Source of the DNA: Luteolibacter rhizosphaerae
Lineage (GTDB): Bacteria > Verrucomicrobiota > Verrucomicrobiia > Verrucomicrobiales > Akkermansiaceae
Length of the DNA stretch: 64,000 bases
Assembly: GCF_025950095.1 (NCBI RefSeq)
Contig: NZ_JAPDDR010000015.1
Location: 55,457 to 119,456 of the forward strand
Direction: 5' to 3'
Under the pieces are notes generated by a model. It saw only the letters and a list, made by a program, of their open reading frames with translations, made no database searches and had not been told where the DNA came from. The position numbers and the translations under genes were made by a program. This document shows positions 26,348 to 35,011 of the stretch, piece by piece. Within the stretch, counting starts at the first letter, position 1, and each line of letters starts with the position of its first letter.

Positions 26348-26449
26348 TCCGCTGACTTATTCACAATCGGTTCACATCCGCGGGTTGCTCTTGCAATTTT
26401 AGACCTCTTGCCACGGGGGATTCGGGAGGGGTAAAACGACCCTCCAACC

Positions 26450-28786
26450 ATGAGTGAGGTCCCGAACGAAGCAGCCGCCCAGCACATCGCCACAATCTCC
26501 AAGGAGATCGGAGTTTCCGCCACTTCGGTAGCGGCGACGGCGAAGCTACTGGCGGAAGGCGCCACGGTTCCCTTCATTTCCCGTTACCGCAAGGAGGCCA
26601 CCGGCTCGCTGGATGAAGTGCAGATCCAAGCTGTCCGCGACCGCATGTTGCAGCTCGCCGAACTCGATAGCCGGCGTGTCTCGATCATCAAATCGCTGGA
26701 AGAGCGGAATCTGCTTTCCCCGGAGCTGAAGAAGAAGATCGATGCTGCCGCGACGTTGAACTCGCTGGAGGACATCTTCGCCCCGTTCCGCCCGAAGCGC
26801 CAGACGCGTGCCACCAAGGCGAAGGATCAGGGCCTCGAACCGCTCGCCGAATGGCTGCTGGCCAACCAGAGCGCTGATCCGGCCGAAGAGGCGGCCAAGT
26901 TCGTGAACACCGGCGCGGAAGTGGAGAAGGAGAAGGAAGTGGCCGATGCCAATGCCGCCCTTGCTGGTGCCCGCGATATCATCGCCGAGCGCGTGACGGA
27001 TGACACCGCGCTGCGCGGCCGGGTCCGCAAGATCTATGAGGAGGAAGCCACCGTCGTTTCCAAGGTGATGTATGGCAAGGATACCGATCCGGAGGCTGCC
27101 AAGTTCCGCGACTACTTCGAGTGGAGCGAGCCCTTCAAGAGCATCCCTTCCCACCGCATGCTGGCGATCCGCCGTGGTGAGAAGGAGAGCTTCCTGATCA
27201 TGCGGATCGAAGTGCCGCTGGAGCGTGTCAGTCGCATCGCCGAGCCCGAGTGGGTGACCGGTCGCGGCCCCGCCGGTGAGCAGGTCCGCCTCGCGGTCGA
27301 GGACGGCTGCAAGCGTTTGCTGATGCCCTCGATGGAGACCGAGATGCGCTTGGCCGGGAAGAAGGTGGCCGACGAGACCGCGATCAAGGTCTTCGCCGAC
27401 AACTTCCGCGAGCTGCTGCTCGCCTCGCCGCTGGGCCGCAAGCGCACGCTGGCCATCGACCCGGCCTTCCGCACCGGTTGCAAGACCGTGGTGCTGGATG
27501 CCCAGGGAGCGCTGCTTCATCACACGGTGCTCTATGCGACCGCTGGCTCGAACAACCAGCTCTACGAGGCTGCCGTCGAACTTACCGCCATGGTTGCGAA
27601 GTATAAGATCGAGGCCATCGCGATCGGCAACGGCACCGCCAGCCGCGAAACGGAAGCTTTCGTCCGCAAGCTCAAGCTGCCGACTTCGATCCCGATCATC
27701 ATGGTGAACGAGTCGGGCGCGTCCGTTTACTCCGCCTCGGAAGTGGCGCGTGAGGAGTTCCCCACCGAAGACGTCACCGTGCGTGGTGCAGTGAGCATCG
27801 GCCGTCGTCTGATGGATCCGCTGGCGGAACTGGTGAAGATCGACCCGAAGGCCATTGGCGTGGGGCAGTACCAGCACGATGTCGATCAGCGCGCGTTGAA
27901 GGCGATTCTCGATGATACGGTGGTGAGCTCGGTGAACGCCGTGGGCGTGGAGCTGAACACGGCTTCAAAGCAGTTGCTCGCGTACGTCTCCGGTCTCAAT
28001 TCCGCGCTGGCGGAAAACATCGTGGCCTTCCGCACCGAGCATGGCGGCTTCTCCTCGCGCGATGAACTCAAGAAGGTGCCGCGCCTCGGGGACAAAGCCT
28101 TCGAGCAAGCGGCGGGCTTCCTGCGGATCCGTGATAGCAAGCACCCGCTGGACTCTTCCGCGGTGCACCCGGAGCGCTACCCGCTGGTAGAGCGCATGGC
28201 AGCGGATGTCGGCTGCGAGGTGGCGGAGCTGATCAGCAACGAGGCCGCGCGCAAGAAGATCGACCTGAAGAAGTACGTCGATGGCGACGTCGGCCTGCCG
28301 ACGCTGCAGGACATTCTCGCGGAGCTTGCGAAGCCGGGCCGCGATCCGCGCAAGCAGTTCGAGCTCTTCTCCTTCGCGGAGGGCGTCGACAAGCCCTCGG
28401 ACCTCAAGGTCGGCATGAAGTTGCCGGGCATCGTCACGAACGTCACCGCCTTCGGTGCTTTCGTTGATGTGGGGGTTCACCAGGACGGTCTCGTGCACGT
28501 GAGCCAGTTGGCCGATCACTTCATCCGCGACCCCAACGAAGCGGTGAAGGTGGGTCAGAAAGTGAATGTCACTGTCATGGAAGTGGACCTGCCGCGCAAC
28601 CGCATCGGCCTTTCCATGAAGTCGAAGCCGGACATGGAGCCACGCCGTGCACCGGGCGGTGGTGGTGGCGACGACCGCAACCGCGGACCGCGTCCCGACC
28701 AGCGCCGGGATTCCCGTCCGCAGCAGGGTGGGGGAGGTAACAACGACTGGTTCAGCCAAGCGATGAACCAGGCGAAGCGCAAGTAA
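26450..28786 (+). CDS. tex: Tex family RNA-binding transcription accessory protein
   Basis: A 778-residue cytoplasmic nucleic-acid-binding protein. In order: the Tex N-terminal helical domain with TVPFISRYRKEATGSLDE, a YqgF/RNase H-like domain from about 330 (TLAIDPAFRTGCKTVVLD), helix-hairpin-helix units (SGLNSALAENIVAFR; GGFSSRDELKKVPRLGDKAFEQAAGFLRI), and an S1 domain at about 650-720 (PGIVTNVTAFGAFVDVGVHQDGLVH in part). The C-terminal tail is Gly/Arg/Gln-rich and disordered, ending NDWFSQAMNQAKRK. Length is normal. Monocistronic, convergent with the C39-like peptidase gene. Confidence 0.95.
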   Translation: MSEVPNEAAAQHIATISKEIGVSATSVAATAKLLAEGATVPFISRYRKEATGSLDEVQIQAVRDRMLQLAELDSRRVSIIKSLEERNLLSPELKKKIDAAATLNSLEDIFAPFRPKRQTRATKAKDQGLEPLAEWLLANQSADPAEEAAKFVNTGAEVEKEKEVADANAALAGARDIIAERVTDDTALRGRVRKIYEEEATVVSKVMYGKDTDPEAAKFRDYFEWSEPFKSIPSHRMLAIRRGEKESFLIMRIEVPLERVSRIAEPEWVTGRGPAGEQVRLAVEDGCKRLLMPSMETEMRLAGKKVADETAIKVFADNFRELLLASPLGRKRTLAIDPAFRTGCKTVVLDAQGALLHHTVLYATAGSNNQLYEAAVELTAMVAKYKIEAIAIGNGTASRETEAFVRKLKLPTSIPIIMVNESGASVYSASEVAREEFPTEDVTVRGAVSIGRRLMDPLAELVKIDPKAIGVGQYQHDVDQRALKAILDDTVVSSVNAVGVELNTASKQLLAYVSGLNSALAENIVAFRTEHGGFSSRDELKKVPRLGDKAFEQAAGFLRIRDSKHPLDSSAVHPERYPLVERMAADVGCEVAELISNEAARKKIDLKKYVDGDVGLPTLQDILAELAKPGRDPRKQFELFSFAEGVDKPSDLKVGMKLPGIVTNVTAFGAFVDVGVHQDGLVHVSQLADHFIRDPNEAVKVGQKVNVTVMEVDLPRNRIGLSMKSKPDMEPRRAPGGGGGDDRNRGPRPDQRRDSRPQQGGGGNNDWFSQAMNQAKRK

Positions 28787-28801
28787 TGGAAGTTCGTCCT
28801 C

Positions 28802-28837
28802 GTCCCGGAGCTGCGGTGGCGACACCGCGGCTGGGAC
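28802..28837. terminator. Imperfect hairpin between convergent tex and C39 genes
   Basis: GTCCCGGAGCTGCGGTG is imperfectly complementary to CACCGCGGCTGGGAC across a 4-nt loop. There is no T-tract. Its position between two convergent genes suggests a shared terminator. Confidence 0.4.
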
Positions 28838-28868
28838 GGGTGGTGGCGATCGCGCCAGTCCTTACCGG

Positions 28869-29660
28869 CTAGCGCTGGATCGACATGAAGAAGGGGTGGA
28901 TCATCGTCCAACGCAGGAACTGATCCACGCTCATTCGCTTCTTTCCGCTCAGCGGGTCCACGAAGACGATCTCCTCCGGGGTAAGCTCGAGCACCGCAAT
29001 GAAATGACCGGCACCCGCGCCACCGGTGCCCAGAATTCCGGGGAGGTCCTTTGGATCGGGCAGACCATCGGGCGCGAGGAAGCGCACCGTGAAGCCGCGG
29101 TGCTTCACGGCCTTGGCCAGATGCCATGCCTCGGTACCGCTCTGCGAGGTCCATGCCTCCTTCGCGAGATCCCGTTCCGTGGTCTGTTGGTCGCCGAGAT
29201 AGCGCAGGATGCTCGCCGCGCTCGCAGGGCCGCAGGTCACCATCGAGCTCTGGATGCAGGCATCGCCATCCCAGTGCTCCGTGAGTTGCGAAGGATCGAT
29301 CGGGCGGAGCACCGGCTTGAGGAAGGGGACCACCAGTAGGATGATCCCGCAGGCCGTGGGCAGGGTTTTGAGAAGCTTCGGTAGCAGGTAACGCCACACT
29401 CCTGCAGCGCCGCCGAGCAGGGCGAGGAAGCCATCCGAGAAAGGCAGGGCCCGCAGCTCATACAGCAAGGGCGGCTCCGGCAGTAGATGGGCGTAATAGA
29501 GCGTGAACCACGCGGCCGGCAGGCAGAGCAGCAGCGAAGCCAAACCGAGAGTCCAGCGTGCCTTGGTCCCGAGCCGTCCCATCAGCTTCCATGCCCCGAC
29601 ATGCAGGGCCACAAAAACGGCGAAGGTGATCCCGAAGACGATGGGTGCCGACAGCATCAT
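28869..29660 (-). CDS. Membrane-anchored C39-like cysteine peptidase
   Basis: A 263-residue protein. The first about 120 residues contain four hydrophobic segments (about 4-22, 38-56, 76-90, 101-118). The C-terminal half is a papain-like C39 domain with catalytic Cys143 in [11 protein letters not shown], His219 in GHFIAVLEL and Asp235 in DPLSG. C39 domains usually cleave double-glycine leaders, but this one has no ABC transporter fused or adjacent. Its start overlaps the thiG stop (ATGATG over TGA), so it is translationally coupled to thiG. The longer frame reaching 30146 is a thiG shadow. Substrate unknown. Confidence 0.82.
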   Translation of the reverse strand: MMLSAPIVFGITFAVFVALHVGAWKLMGRLGTKARWTLGLASLLLCLPAAWFTLYYAHLLPEPPLLYELRALPFSDGFLALLGGAAGVWRYLLPKLLKTLPTACGIILLVVPFLKPVLRPIDPSQLTEHWDGDACIQSSMVTCGPASAASILRYLGDQQTTERDLAKEAWTSQSGTEAWHLAKAVKHRGFTVRFLAPDGLPDPKDLPGILGTGGAGAGHFIAVLELTPEEIVFVDPLSGKKRMSVDQFLRWTMIHPFFMSIQR

Positions 29661-30439
29661 GCGCCGAGGAAGCCTGTCAGCGGGCTCGTCGCCGAGGCCG
29701 AGTCGCTCGGTTCCGGCAGACCCATCTGGTAGGCATCCCGTCCTGCTTCGACCGCCTTCTTGAAAGCAACCGCCATGCGCGAGGGATCGGAAGCGATCGC
29801 GATGGCCGTATTGACCAGTACAGCGTCCGCACCCAATTCCATGGCTTCCGCCGCGTGGCTCGGAGCGCCGAGGCCGGCATCCACCACCACCGGCACGATG
29901 GCTTGCTCGATGATGATGCGGATCTGGTCGCGGGTTACCACGCCCTTGTTCGAGCCGATCGGAGCGCCGAGCGGCATCACTGTAGCGGTGCCAACCTCCT
30001 GCAGGCGCTTCGCCAGCACCGGGTCCGCATTGATGTAGGGCAGGACGGTGAAGCCTTCCTTCACCAAGATCTCGGCCGCCTTCAGCGTCTCGATCGGATC
30101 CGGCAGCAGGTAGGTGGGATCCGGGTGGATCTCCAGCTTCACCCACTTCGGCAGGCCCGCGGCGGCGGCCAGACGAGCGAGGCGCACGGCCTCCTCCGCA
30201 TTCATGGCGCCGCTGGTATTCGGCAGCAGGAGGTATTTCTCCGGGTCGATGAAATCGAGGATGTTCGCGTAGGGATCGCCGCTGCCGGAGAGGTCCGCGC
30301 GGCGCAGGGCGACGGTCACGATCTGCGAACCCGATGCCGCGAGGGCATCGCGCATGGCGATATTCGACGAGAACTTGCCGGTGCCCACGAAGAGGCGGGA
30401 AGAAAACTCACGACCGGCGATGACAAGCGGCTGGGACAT
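29657..30439 (-). CDS. thiG: Thiazole synthase ThiG
   Basis: A 260-residue (beta/alpha)8 enzyme that forms the thiazole ring of thiamine from deoxyxylulose phosphate, a dehydroglycine imine and ThiS thiocarboxylate. Hallmarks: [28 protein letters not shown], the Schiff-base lysine in [19 protein letters not shown] and [20 protein letters not shown]. The start at 30439 (MSQPLVIAG) fits the family better than the 11-residue longer form. No thiS, thiH/thiO or thiF lies nearby, so thiamine genes are dispersed. Coupled to a C39-like peptidase downstream. Confidence 0.94.
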   Translation of the reverse strand: MSQPLVIAGREFSSRLFVGTGKFSSNIAMRDALAASGSQIVTVALRRADLSGSGDPYANILDFIDPEKYLLLPNTSGAMNAEEAVRLARLAAAAGLPKWVKLEIHPDPTYLLPDPIETLKAAEILVKEGFTVLPYINADPVLAKRLQEVGTATVMPLGAPIGSNKGVVTRDQIRIIIEQAIVPVVVDAGLGAPSHAAEAMELGADAVLVNTAIAIASDPSRMAVAFKKAVEAGRDAYQMGLPEPSDSASATSPLTGFLGA

Positions 30440-30499
30440 CCGCGGCGGAATGTAGGGGGAAGGGCCGGGCATGCAAGCCCCTGCGAGCAGGGCTTCCGC

Positions 30500-31243
30500 T
30501 CAGGCGACCGGTGTAGCCACCCGGCGGCTGGGAACCCCATGCCAGGCATGCGGGATGTCCCGCATGATCAGGGCGTGATCGAAGACCGCGCTGCCCGCGG
30601 GGAAGATGGAGAGGTCATCGAAATACGAGGACTCCACGCTTTCGACCTCAAGCGGCCGGACCTCCCAGCGCTGCGTTTCCAGCTCGATCCCGTCGAGCTT
30701 GCAGCAGTCCTTGGTGACCGAGAAACCCACGCTGCCCGGTTCGAAAAAGGCGGAAGACTGATTCAGGCTAGCGAAGCAGGAGCTGGCGGGGAAGTCCGTC
30801 GTCTCACGCGCCAGAACGCGCAGACGCATTTGCCCATTCCGGGCATCCACCCTCATGTCGATCCTGCCGTCCTCGTCGGTCACGCGGAAATCCGCGAGAT
30901 GATGCTCGCCGGGAAAGACCCTGCCGCCCGCGAGGTGATTCATCACCGAGCCCGTATCCCGCCGCGGGATGAATACGCCCTCCCTGTCGGCGCCGTCCGG
31001 GTCATCCCATTGCACCGCGATCCGATGAGCGGCATTCTCGCTCGAGATCCCGGCCCAAGCAGGCAGTCCTTGCGGGCGGATCTCCTCCAAGCGGATAAGA
31101 CAGATGCCCGCGATGGTGTGGCCCTCGTGCTGCTTGGGGCGGAAGCCTTCGGGGAGAAGCCGGGAGATGTGCTCCGGGTCCACCCGGTAGTTCACCAGCA
31201 GACGGCGACGGATCAGACCGGCGATGACAGGCAGCCGTGGCAT
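30500..31243 (-). CDS. DUF2071 family protein
   Basis: A 247-residue soluble protein beginning with the DUF2071 pattern: RRRLLVNYRVDPEHISRLLPEGFRP in two parts, then AGICLIRLEEIRP. The family (YqjF-like) adopts an acetoacetate-decarboxylase-like fold; no catalysed reaction is firmly known. It may share a transcript with thiG, whose start is 61 nt downstream. A terminator separates it from mdh. A second family member lies at 33362-34117. Confidence 0.75.
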   Translation of the reverse strand: MPRLPVIAGLIRRRLLVNYRVDPEHISRLLPEGFRPKQHEGHTIAGICLIRLEEIRPQGLPAWAGISSENAAHRIAVQWDDPDGADREGVFIPRRDTGSVMNHLAGGRVFPGEHHLADFRVTDEDGRIDMRVDARNGQMRLRVLARETTDFPASSCFASLNQSSAFFEPGSVGFSVTKDCCKLDGIELETQRWEVRPLEVESVESSYFDDLSIFPAGSAVFDHALIMRDIPHAWHGVPSRRVATPVA

Positions 31244-31259
31244 CGCCCTTAATAAAGCA

Positions 31260-31287
31260 GAAAGCCGCGGGATGTCCCGCGGCTTTC
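31260..31287. terminator. Strong hairpin terminator between mdh and DUF2071 gene
   Basis: Perfect 13-bp stem GAAAGCCGCGGGA / TCCCGCGGCTTTC around a 2-nt gap. On the minus strand it is followed by the T-rich sequence TGCTTTATTAA, fitting termination of mdh. Confidence 0.75.
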
Positions 31288-31315
31288 TTGAAATGGAAGC
31301 GTGAATCCCGAGCGA

Positions 31316-32308
31316 TCAGGCGGGGATCAGATCCTTCACCGCATCGCGCTCTTCGAGGAGCTCGTTGATGGTGGCGTCGATCTTGCCTTGGCTGAACTCG
31401 TCCACCGGCACGCCGTCGATCACTTCCCATGTCCCGTTGGTCACGGTGCGGATCGGCATGGAGGCCATGATACCCTTGGCGATGCCGTAGTGGCTGCCAT
31501 CCGAGTAAACGGCCACGCTGTGCCAATCACCGGCCGGAGTCGGGTTCACCAGGCTCATCACGGTATCGATCGCGGCATTCGCCGCGGAGGCTGCAGAGGA
31601 CGCGCCGCGGGCCTTGATGATCGCCGCGCCGCGCTGCTGCACGGTGGTGATGAAGTCGCCCTTCAGCCAGGCGTGATCGGAGATCACCTCGGTGGCCGGC
31701 TTGCCGCCGATCTTGGCATTCGTGAAATCGGGATACTGCGTCGCGGAGTGGTTGCCCCAGATGCAGAGGTTGGTCACCTCGGAGTGATGGGTGCCGGACT
31801 TCTTGGCGAGTTGGCTCTTGGCGCGGTTCTCGTCGAGACGAGTCATGGCGAAGAAGCGATCCTTCGGCACGCCGTCGGCATTGGAAGCGCAGATCAGCGC
31901 GTTCGTGTTGCAGGGGTTGCCCACCACCAAGGTGCGAACGTCGGAGGCGGCGTTCTTCGCGATCGCCTGGCCTTGGCCGGTGAAGATCTTGCCGTTGATG
32001 CCGAGCAGATCGCCGCGCTCCATCCCGCCCTTGCGCGGCACGGAGCCCACGAGCAGCGCCCAATTGGTGCCGCGGAAGCCTTCGTTCAGATCGGCGGTCG
32101 GCACGATCTCGCGCAGCAGCGGGAAAGCGCAGTCATCGAGCTCCATCACCACGCCTTCGAGCGTCGGCAGGGCGGGCTCGATCTCGATCAAGCGGAGCTT
32201 CACCGGTTGGTCGGGGCCGAAGAGTGCTCCGGAGGCAATGCGGAAGAGCAGGGCATAGCCGATCTGGCCAGCGGCTCCCGTGATGGAAACGGTGATGGGT
32301 TCTTTCAT
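31316..32308 (-). CDS. mdh: Malate dehydrogenase (NAD)
   Basis: A 330-residue NAD-dependent enzyme of the TCA cycle that interconverts malate and oxaloacetate. The Rossmann motif [18 protein letters not shown] is at about 10-27. The substrate loop [13 protein letters not shown] carries the two substrate-binding arginines, [12 protein letters not shown] follows, and the catalytic histidine is in [11 protein letters not shown]. The sequence type (about 330 residues) is that of cytosolic/actinobacterial malate dehydrogenases rather than the short LDH-like type. The ATG at 32308 is supported by the Rossmann motif spacing; the frame extending to 32473 is not conserved-looking. A terminator follows. 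Confidence 0.95.
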   Translation of the reverse strand: MKEPITVSITGAAGQIGYALLFRIASGALFGPDQPVKLRLIEIEPALPTLEGVVMELDDCAFPLLREIVPTADLNEGFRGTNWALLVGSVPRKGGMERGDLLGINGKIFTGQGQAIAKNAASDVRTLVVGNPCNTNALICASNADGVPKDRFFAMTRLDENRAKSQLAKKSGTHHSEVTNLCIWGNHSATQYPDFTNAKIGGKPATEVISDHAWLKGDFITTVQQRGAAIIKARGASSAASAANAAIDTVMSLVNPTPAGDWHSVAVYSDGSHYGIAKGIMASMPIRTVTNGTWEVIDGVPVDEFSQGKIDATINELLEERDAVKDLIPA

Positions 32309-32379
32309 CTTTGGCTGCGAAACGTGATCGGAGTCTGCGACCTCCCGGCACATCCGGTCAATCGTTGACGACGCTTCAT

Positions 32380-32403
32380 ACCGCAGAGATACGCGGTTTT
32401 TTT
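32380..32403 (+). terminator. Short hairpin with T-run in the mdh/ftsB divergent spacer
   Basis: Stem ACCGC / GCGGT with an 8-nt loop, then seven T residues. It points along the plus strand, 43 nt upstream of the FtsB/DivIC-like gene, where a terminator is unexpected unless it attenuates a leader. Confidence 0.3.
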
Positions 32404-32445
32404 GCTGTCCGAAGTGCTTAAGGAATGCTAACCAAATCGAGCCGC

Positions 32446-32799
32446 ATGGCATCGCCCCGGAAAAAGAAGACATCTCGCGTGAAGTTGAAGCGATTGGAGG
32501 CCCAGACCCGGGTCATCTGCACCTTCAACCGTATCGTCTTTGGTGTGCTTGCGCTGGTGCTTTCCCTGGCCGTGGTGGCATCCGCACTGCCGCAGCGCCG
32601 CCGCCATGCGGAGCTGGAGGACAAGCTCCAGCGTGTGCTTCAGGATGAGAAGAAGGTGATCGCCGAGCATGAATACCGGGAGACCGAGTATCGCGCGCTC
32701 AAGGACGATCCGGCCTTCCTGGAGCTGAAGGCGATGGACCGGCTCAACCTGCGCCGGGATGGCGAGAAGATCTTCCGCTTCCAGCGCGAGGAGGACTGA
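32446..32799 (+). CDS. FtsB/DivIC-like septum formation initiator protein
   Basis: A 117-residue single-pass membrane protein. It has a basic cytoplasmic N-terminus, a membrane helix at about residues 27-47 ([19 protein letters not shown]), then a coiled coil to about 90 ([19 protein letters not shown]) and a short C-terminal domain with the [20 protein letters not shown] pattern typical of the family. Such proteins bridge early and late divisome components. The start could be the ATG at 32425, 7 residues upstream, which has AAGGA directly against it; 32446 is preferred for its basic N-terminus. It is followed by hpt after 48 nt. Confidence 0.75.
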   Translation: MASPRKKKTSRVKLKRLEAQTRVICTFNRIVFGVLALVLSLAVVASALPQRRRHAELEDKLQRVLQDEKKVIAEHEYRETEYRALKDDPAFLELKAMDRLNLRRDGEKIFRFQREED

Positions 32800-32847
32800 G
32801 CCCAGTTGCGGCTTGAACCCACGGGCTTGATCGGGGATTTCTCCGGC

Positions 32848-33381
32848 ATGGAGAACGACATCGAACGCGTGCTGGTGGACGAAGAGGTCATCCTGAAGCG
32901 TCTCGATGTGATGGCCAAGGAGGTGCGCAAGGACTTCCCCGGCGAGGTGCTGGTGGTGGTGGTCCTTCTGAAGGGAGCACTCGTCTTCGCCTCCGATCTC
33001 CTGCGCCGGGTGCCGCGCATGCTGGAGATCGAGTGCGTGAATGTGGCCAGCTATCACGGCGGCACGGAGAGCAGCGGCGTGGTCAACTTCCTCGATCACA
33101 AGCTGCCCGACGTGAAGGGCCGCAAGGTCCTCCTGCTGGATGATATCCTCGATACCGGCCGCACCCTGCGCGCGGTGGTGGACCGGCTCTATCAGGAAGG
33201 CGCCACCGAAGTGAAAACCGGGGTGCTGCTCGCCAAGGACAAGGAGCGCGCCGCTGCCGTGGAGGCGGACTACGTGGGCTTCTTCATCGCGGACGAGTTC
33301 GTGGTCGGCTACGGCCTGGATTACCAAGGCCGCTACCGCAACCTGCCTTACGTGGGCGTTCTCAAGCCGGAGGCGCAGTGA
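32848..33381 (+). CDS. hpt: Hypoxanthine phosphoribosyltransferase
   Basis: A 177-residue purine salvage enzyme converting hypoxanthine or guanine with PRPP to IMP or GMP. Motifs: VVLLKGALVFASDL near the pyrophosphate loop, SYHGGTESSG (flexible catalytic loop) and the PRPP motif VLLLDDILDTGRTL, then DEFVVGYGLDYQGRYRNLPYVG. The ATG at 32848 (MENDIERVLVDEEV) matches the usual start; a TTG at 32806 would add 14 residues. The last 20 nt overlap the convergent DUF2071 gene, an unusual tail-to-tail arrangement. Confidence 0.94.
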   Translation: MENDIERVLVDEEVILKRLDVMAKEVRKDFPGEVLVVVVLLKGALVFASDLLRRVPRMLEIECVNVASYHGGTESSGVVNFLDHKLPDVKGRKVLLLDDILDTGRTLRAVVDRLYQEGATEVKTGVLLAKDKERAAAVEADYVGFFIADEFVVGYGLDYQGRYRNLPYVGVLKPEAQ

Positions 33382-34117
33382 TTGCGCGGAGCGGGAAGAT
33401 CTGCACATCCACCTGCTCCACCCACAGCGCGGACTCCGGTTTGCCCTGCGGTTCCGGCAGGCCGTCCCATTTGACCGGGAGCGTGGACCAACGGTCGCAC
33501 TTGGCCTCCGCCCAGCGGTAGGGCGGGTGATGGACCAAGCCCTGATAGATCCTGCCATTCCTGCCGGTCGAGAAGAGGGCGTAGCGTTCTAGCAGGAAGA
33601 ACTCCAGAGTGCCGGGCTCTGCAGTCCGTGGCTCTCCGGCAGGGCCGTATTCGAAGACCGCTTCTTCACTCTCGCCCCGGCGCAGGCAGTGGTAGCGGGT
33701 GTCAGCCAAGGTGCCGCCGCAGCGCATGCGGGCGTGCTGATAGGGGAGGAGGAAGAGCCGGCGTGCCAGCTCCACCGCAACCGGCTGGTTGCAATCCAGC
33801 GAGAGGAACCACACGCCCGGTACCCCGGCATCATCGTGCACGTAGATCCGCACGTTCAGTTCCAGGAACCATGACAGGCCCGGGACCGCCGGTAGAAGGA
33901 CCGGGCGCACGCGTTCCATGAGGAAGGGCACGACTCCCAGCCAAGCCGCGCCCTCGTGTAGATCGAGATGCAGGCCGGCGGGAAGCAGCGGCCTCAGCAG
34001 GTCCGGATCCACCCGCCAGTGCAGGAAGAGCAGGCGGGACCAGCGCTGCTTCATGACCGACCGACCCGCCGGACGCCCGCGAATCGCGAGACGTTGGGCG
34101 AGGGTCGGTCCGTTCAT
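33362..34117 (-). CDS. DUF2071 (YqjF-like) family protein
   Basis: A 251-residue protein with the family start KQRWSRLLFLHWRVDPDLLRP and LLPAGLHLDLHEGAAWLGVVPF, followed by LNVRIYVHDDAGVPGVWFLSLDC, a strongly family-typical block. The fold resembles acetoacetate decarboxylase, but the function is unknown. The start may be at 34054 (MKQRWS) instead of 34117. It is a diverged relative of the gene at 30500-31243. Ten nt separate it from the upstream isomerase gene, so it may be the last gene of that minus-strand operon. Confidence 0.8.
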   Translation of the reverse strand: MNGPTLAQRLAIRGRPAGRSVMKQRWSRLLFLHWRVDPDLLRPLLPAGLHLDLHEGAAWLGVVPFLMERVRPVLLPAVPGLSWFLELNVRIYVHDDAGVPGVWFLSLDCNQPVAVELARRLFLLPYQHARMRCGGTLADTRYHCLRRGESEEAVFEYGPAGEPRTAEPGTLEFFLLERYALFSTGRNGRIYQGLVHHPPYRWAEAKCDRWSTLPVKWDGLPEPQGKPESALWVEQVDVQIFPLRAITAPPA

Positions 34118-34126
34118 GCGTCCAGC

Positions 34127-35005
34127 CTACAGCCCGGCGATGATCTTTTCCATCCGCTTCCCGTAGTCCACGTAGCTGTCGAAGCATTGCTGCCAATCGA
34201 CCTGCGACTGGTCCTTTACATGGAAGACGGTGGCGACGTGCGGCTCGATCGCCACCCAGCCATCGTAGCCGCGCGACTTTGCATCGGCCAGGATCTCGGG
34301 GATCTTCGCATCGCCTTCTCCGGGCATGGTGTAGACCGGTTCCACCCCATCGGCAGGCGGGCTGATGCAGTCCTTGATATGAATGTGCACCACGTGCTCC
34401 CGCACCTTGGTCCAGAATTCCCAAGGGTCCTGCCATGGGTAGGGCTCGGCCTTCGAGCGATCGCGTTGGAAGAGAGGATTGCCGGTGTCGAAGACGAGCT
34501 TAAGTCCCGGGATCTCCCCGACCAGACGCAGCGTGTGCTCCGCGGAGAAGCCACCCCAGTTCATGCAGTTCTCGTGGATGGCGGTGAGCCCCGCGTCGTC
34601 GAAGCGCTTCACGATTTCGCGCAGGCGGCGGAAGCGTTCCTGCTCCTGTTGGTCCTCGCCCCACGGTTCTTGGGCATAGGACATGACGCGGATGAGTTTC
34701 GTACCGAGGCGCTTCATGCGCGGGATCGCGCGATCGATCTCCGCCAGCGTGATGTCGAAGTCGCTGCTGATCTTCTTGCCCCAGTTCGCGATCAGCGAAC
34801 CGAACTCCGGCACGTGGATGCCCTCGGCATCGAGGCGGTCGGCGACTTCGTCGAACTTCTCCTGCGGCAGTTCGTGGAGGTTTACTCCATCGACCATGCG
34901 CGAGGAGATGGCCGACCAGCCGATCTCCTTGATGGCGCGGATCTGGGTATCGAGATCGCGGCCCGCCTCGTCGGCGAAGCCCGTGAGTTTGAAGGTGGAA
35001 GACAT
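34127..35005 (-). CDS. Sugar phosphate isomerase/epimerase (xylose-isomerase-like TIM barrel)
   Basis: A 292-residue TIM-barrel protein of the AP-endonuclease-2 superfamily. Visible elements: the N-terminal TGFADEAG, the strand-end IHENCMNWGG (metal Glu), LKLVFDTGNPLF (metal Asp), VHIHIKDC (His) and WVAIEPHVAT (Glu). These give the usual four-ligand metal site. There is no signal peptide, so it is cytoplasmic. It lies 6 nt downstream of a Gfo/Idh/MocA gene, a pairing very common in Verrucomicrobia and Planctomycetes for oxidation and isomerisation or elimination of unusual sugars. Substrate unknown. Confidence 0.85.
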   Translation of the reverse strand: MSSTFKLTGFADEAGRDLDTQIRAIKEIGWSAISSRMVDGVNLHELPQEKFDEVADRLDAEGIHVPEFGSLIANWGKKISSDFDITLAEIDRAIPRMKRLGTKLIRVMSYAQEPWGEDQQEQERFRRLREIVKRFDDAGLTAIHENCMNWGGFSAEHTLRLVGEIPGLKLVFDTGNPLFQRDRSKAEPYPWQDPWEFWTKVREHVVHIHIKDCISPPADGVEPVYTMPGEGDAKIPEILADAKSRGYDGWVAIEPHVATVFHVKDQSQVDWQQCFDSYVDYGKRMEKIIAGL

Positions 35006-35011
35006 GGCGGT

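Noticed and set aside
28869..30146. 425-codon minus-strand frame joining the C39 domain to upstream sequence
   Set aside because: Codons upstream of 29660 are an out-of-frame reading of thiG; the overlapping ATG at the thiG stop is the natural start.
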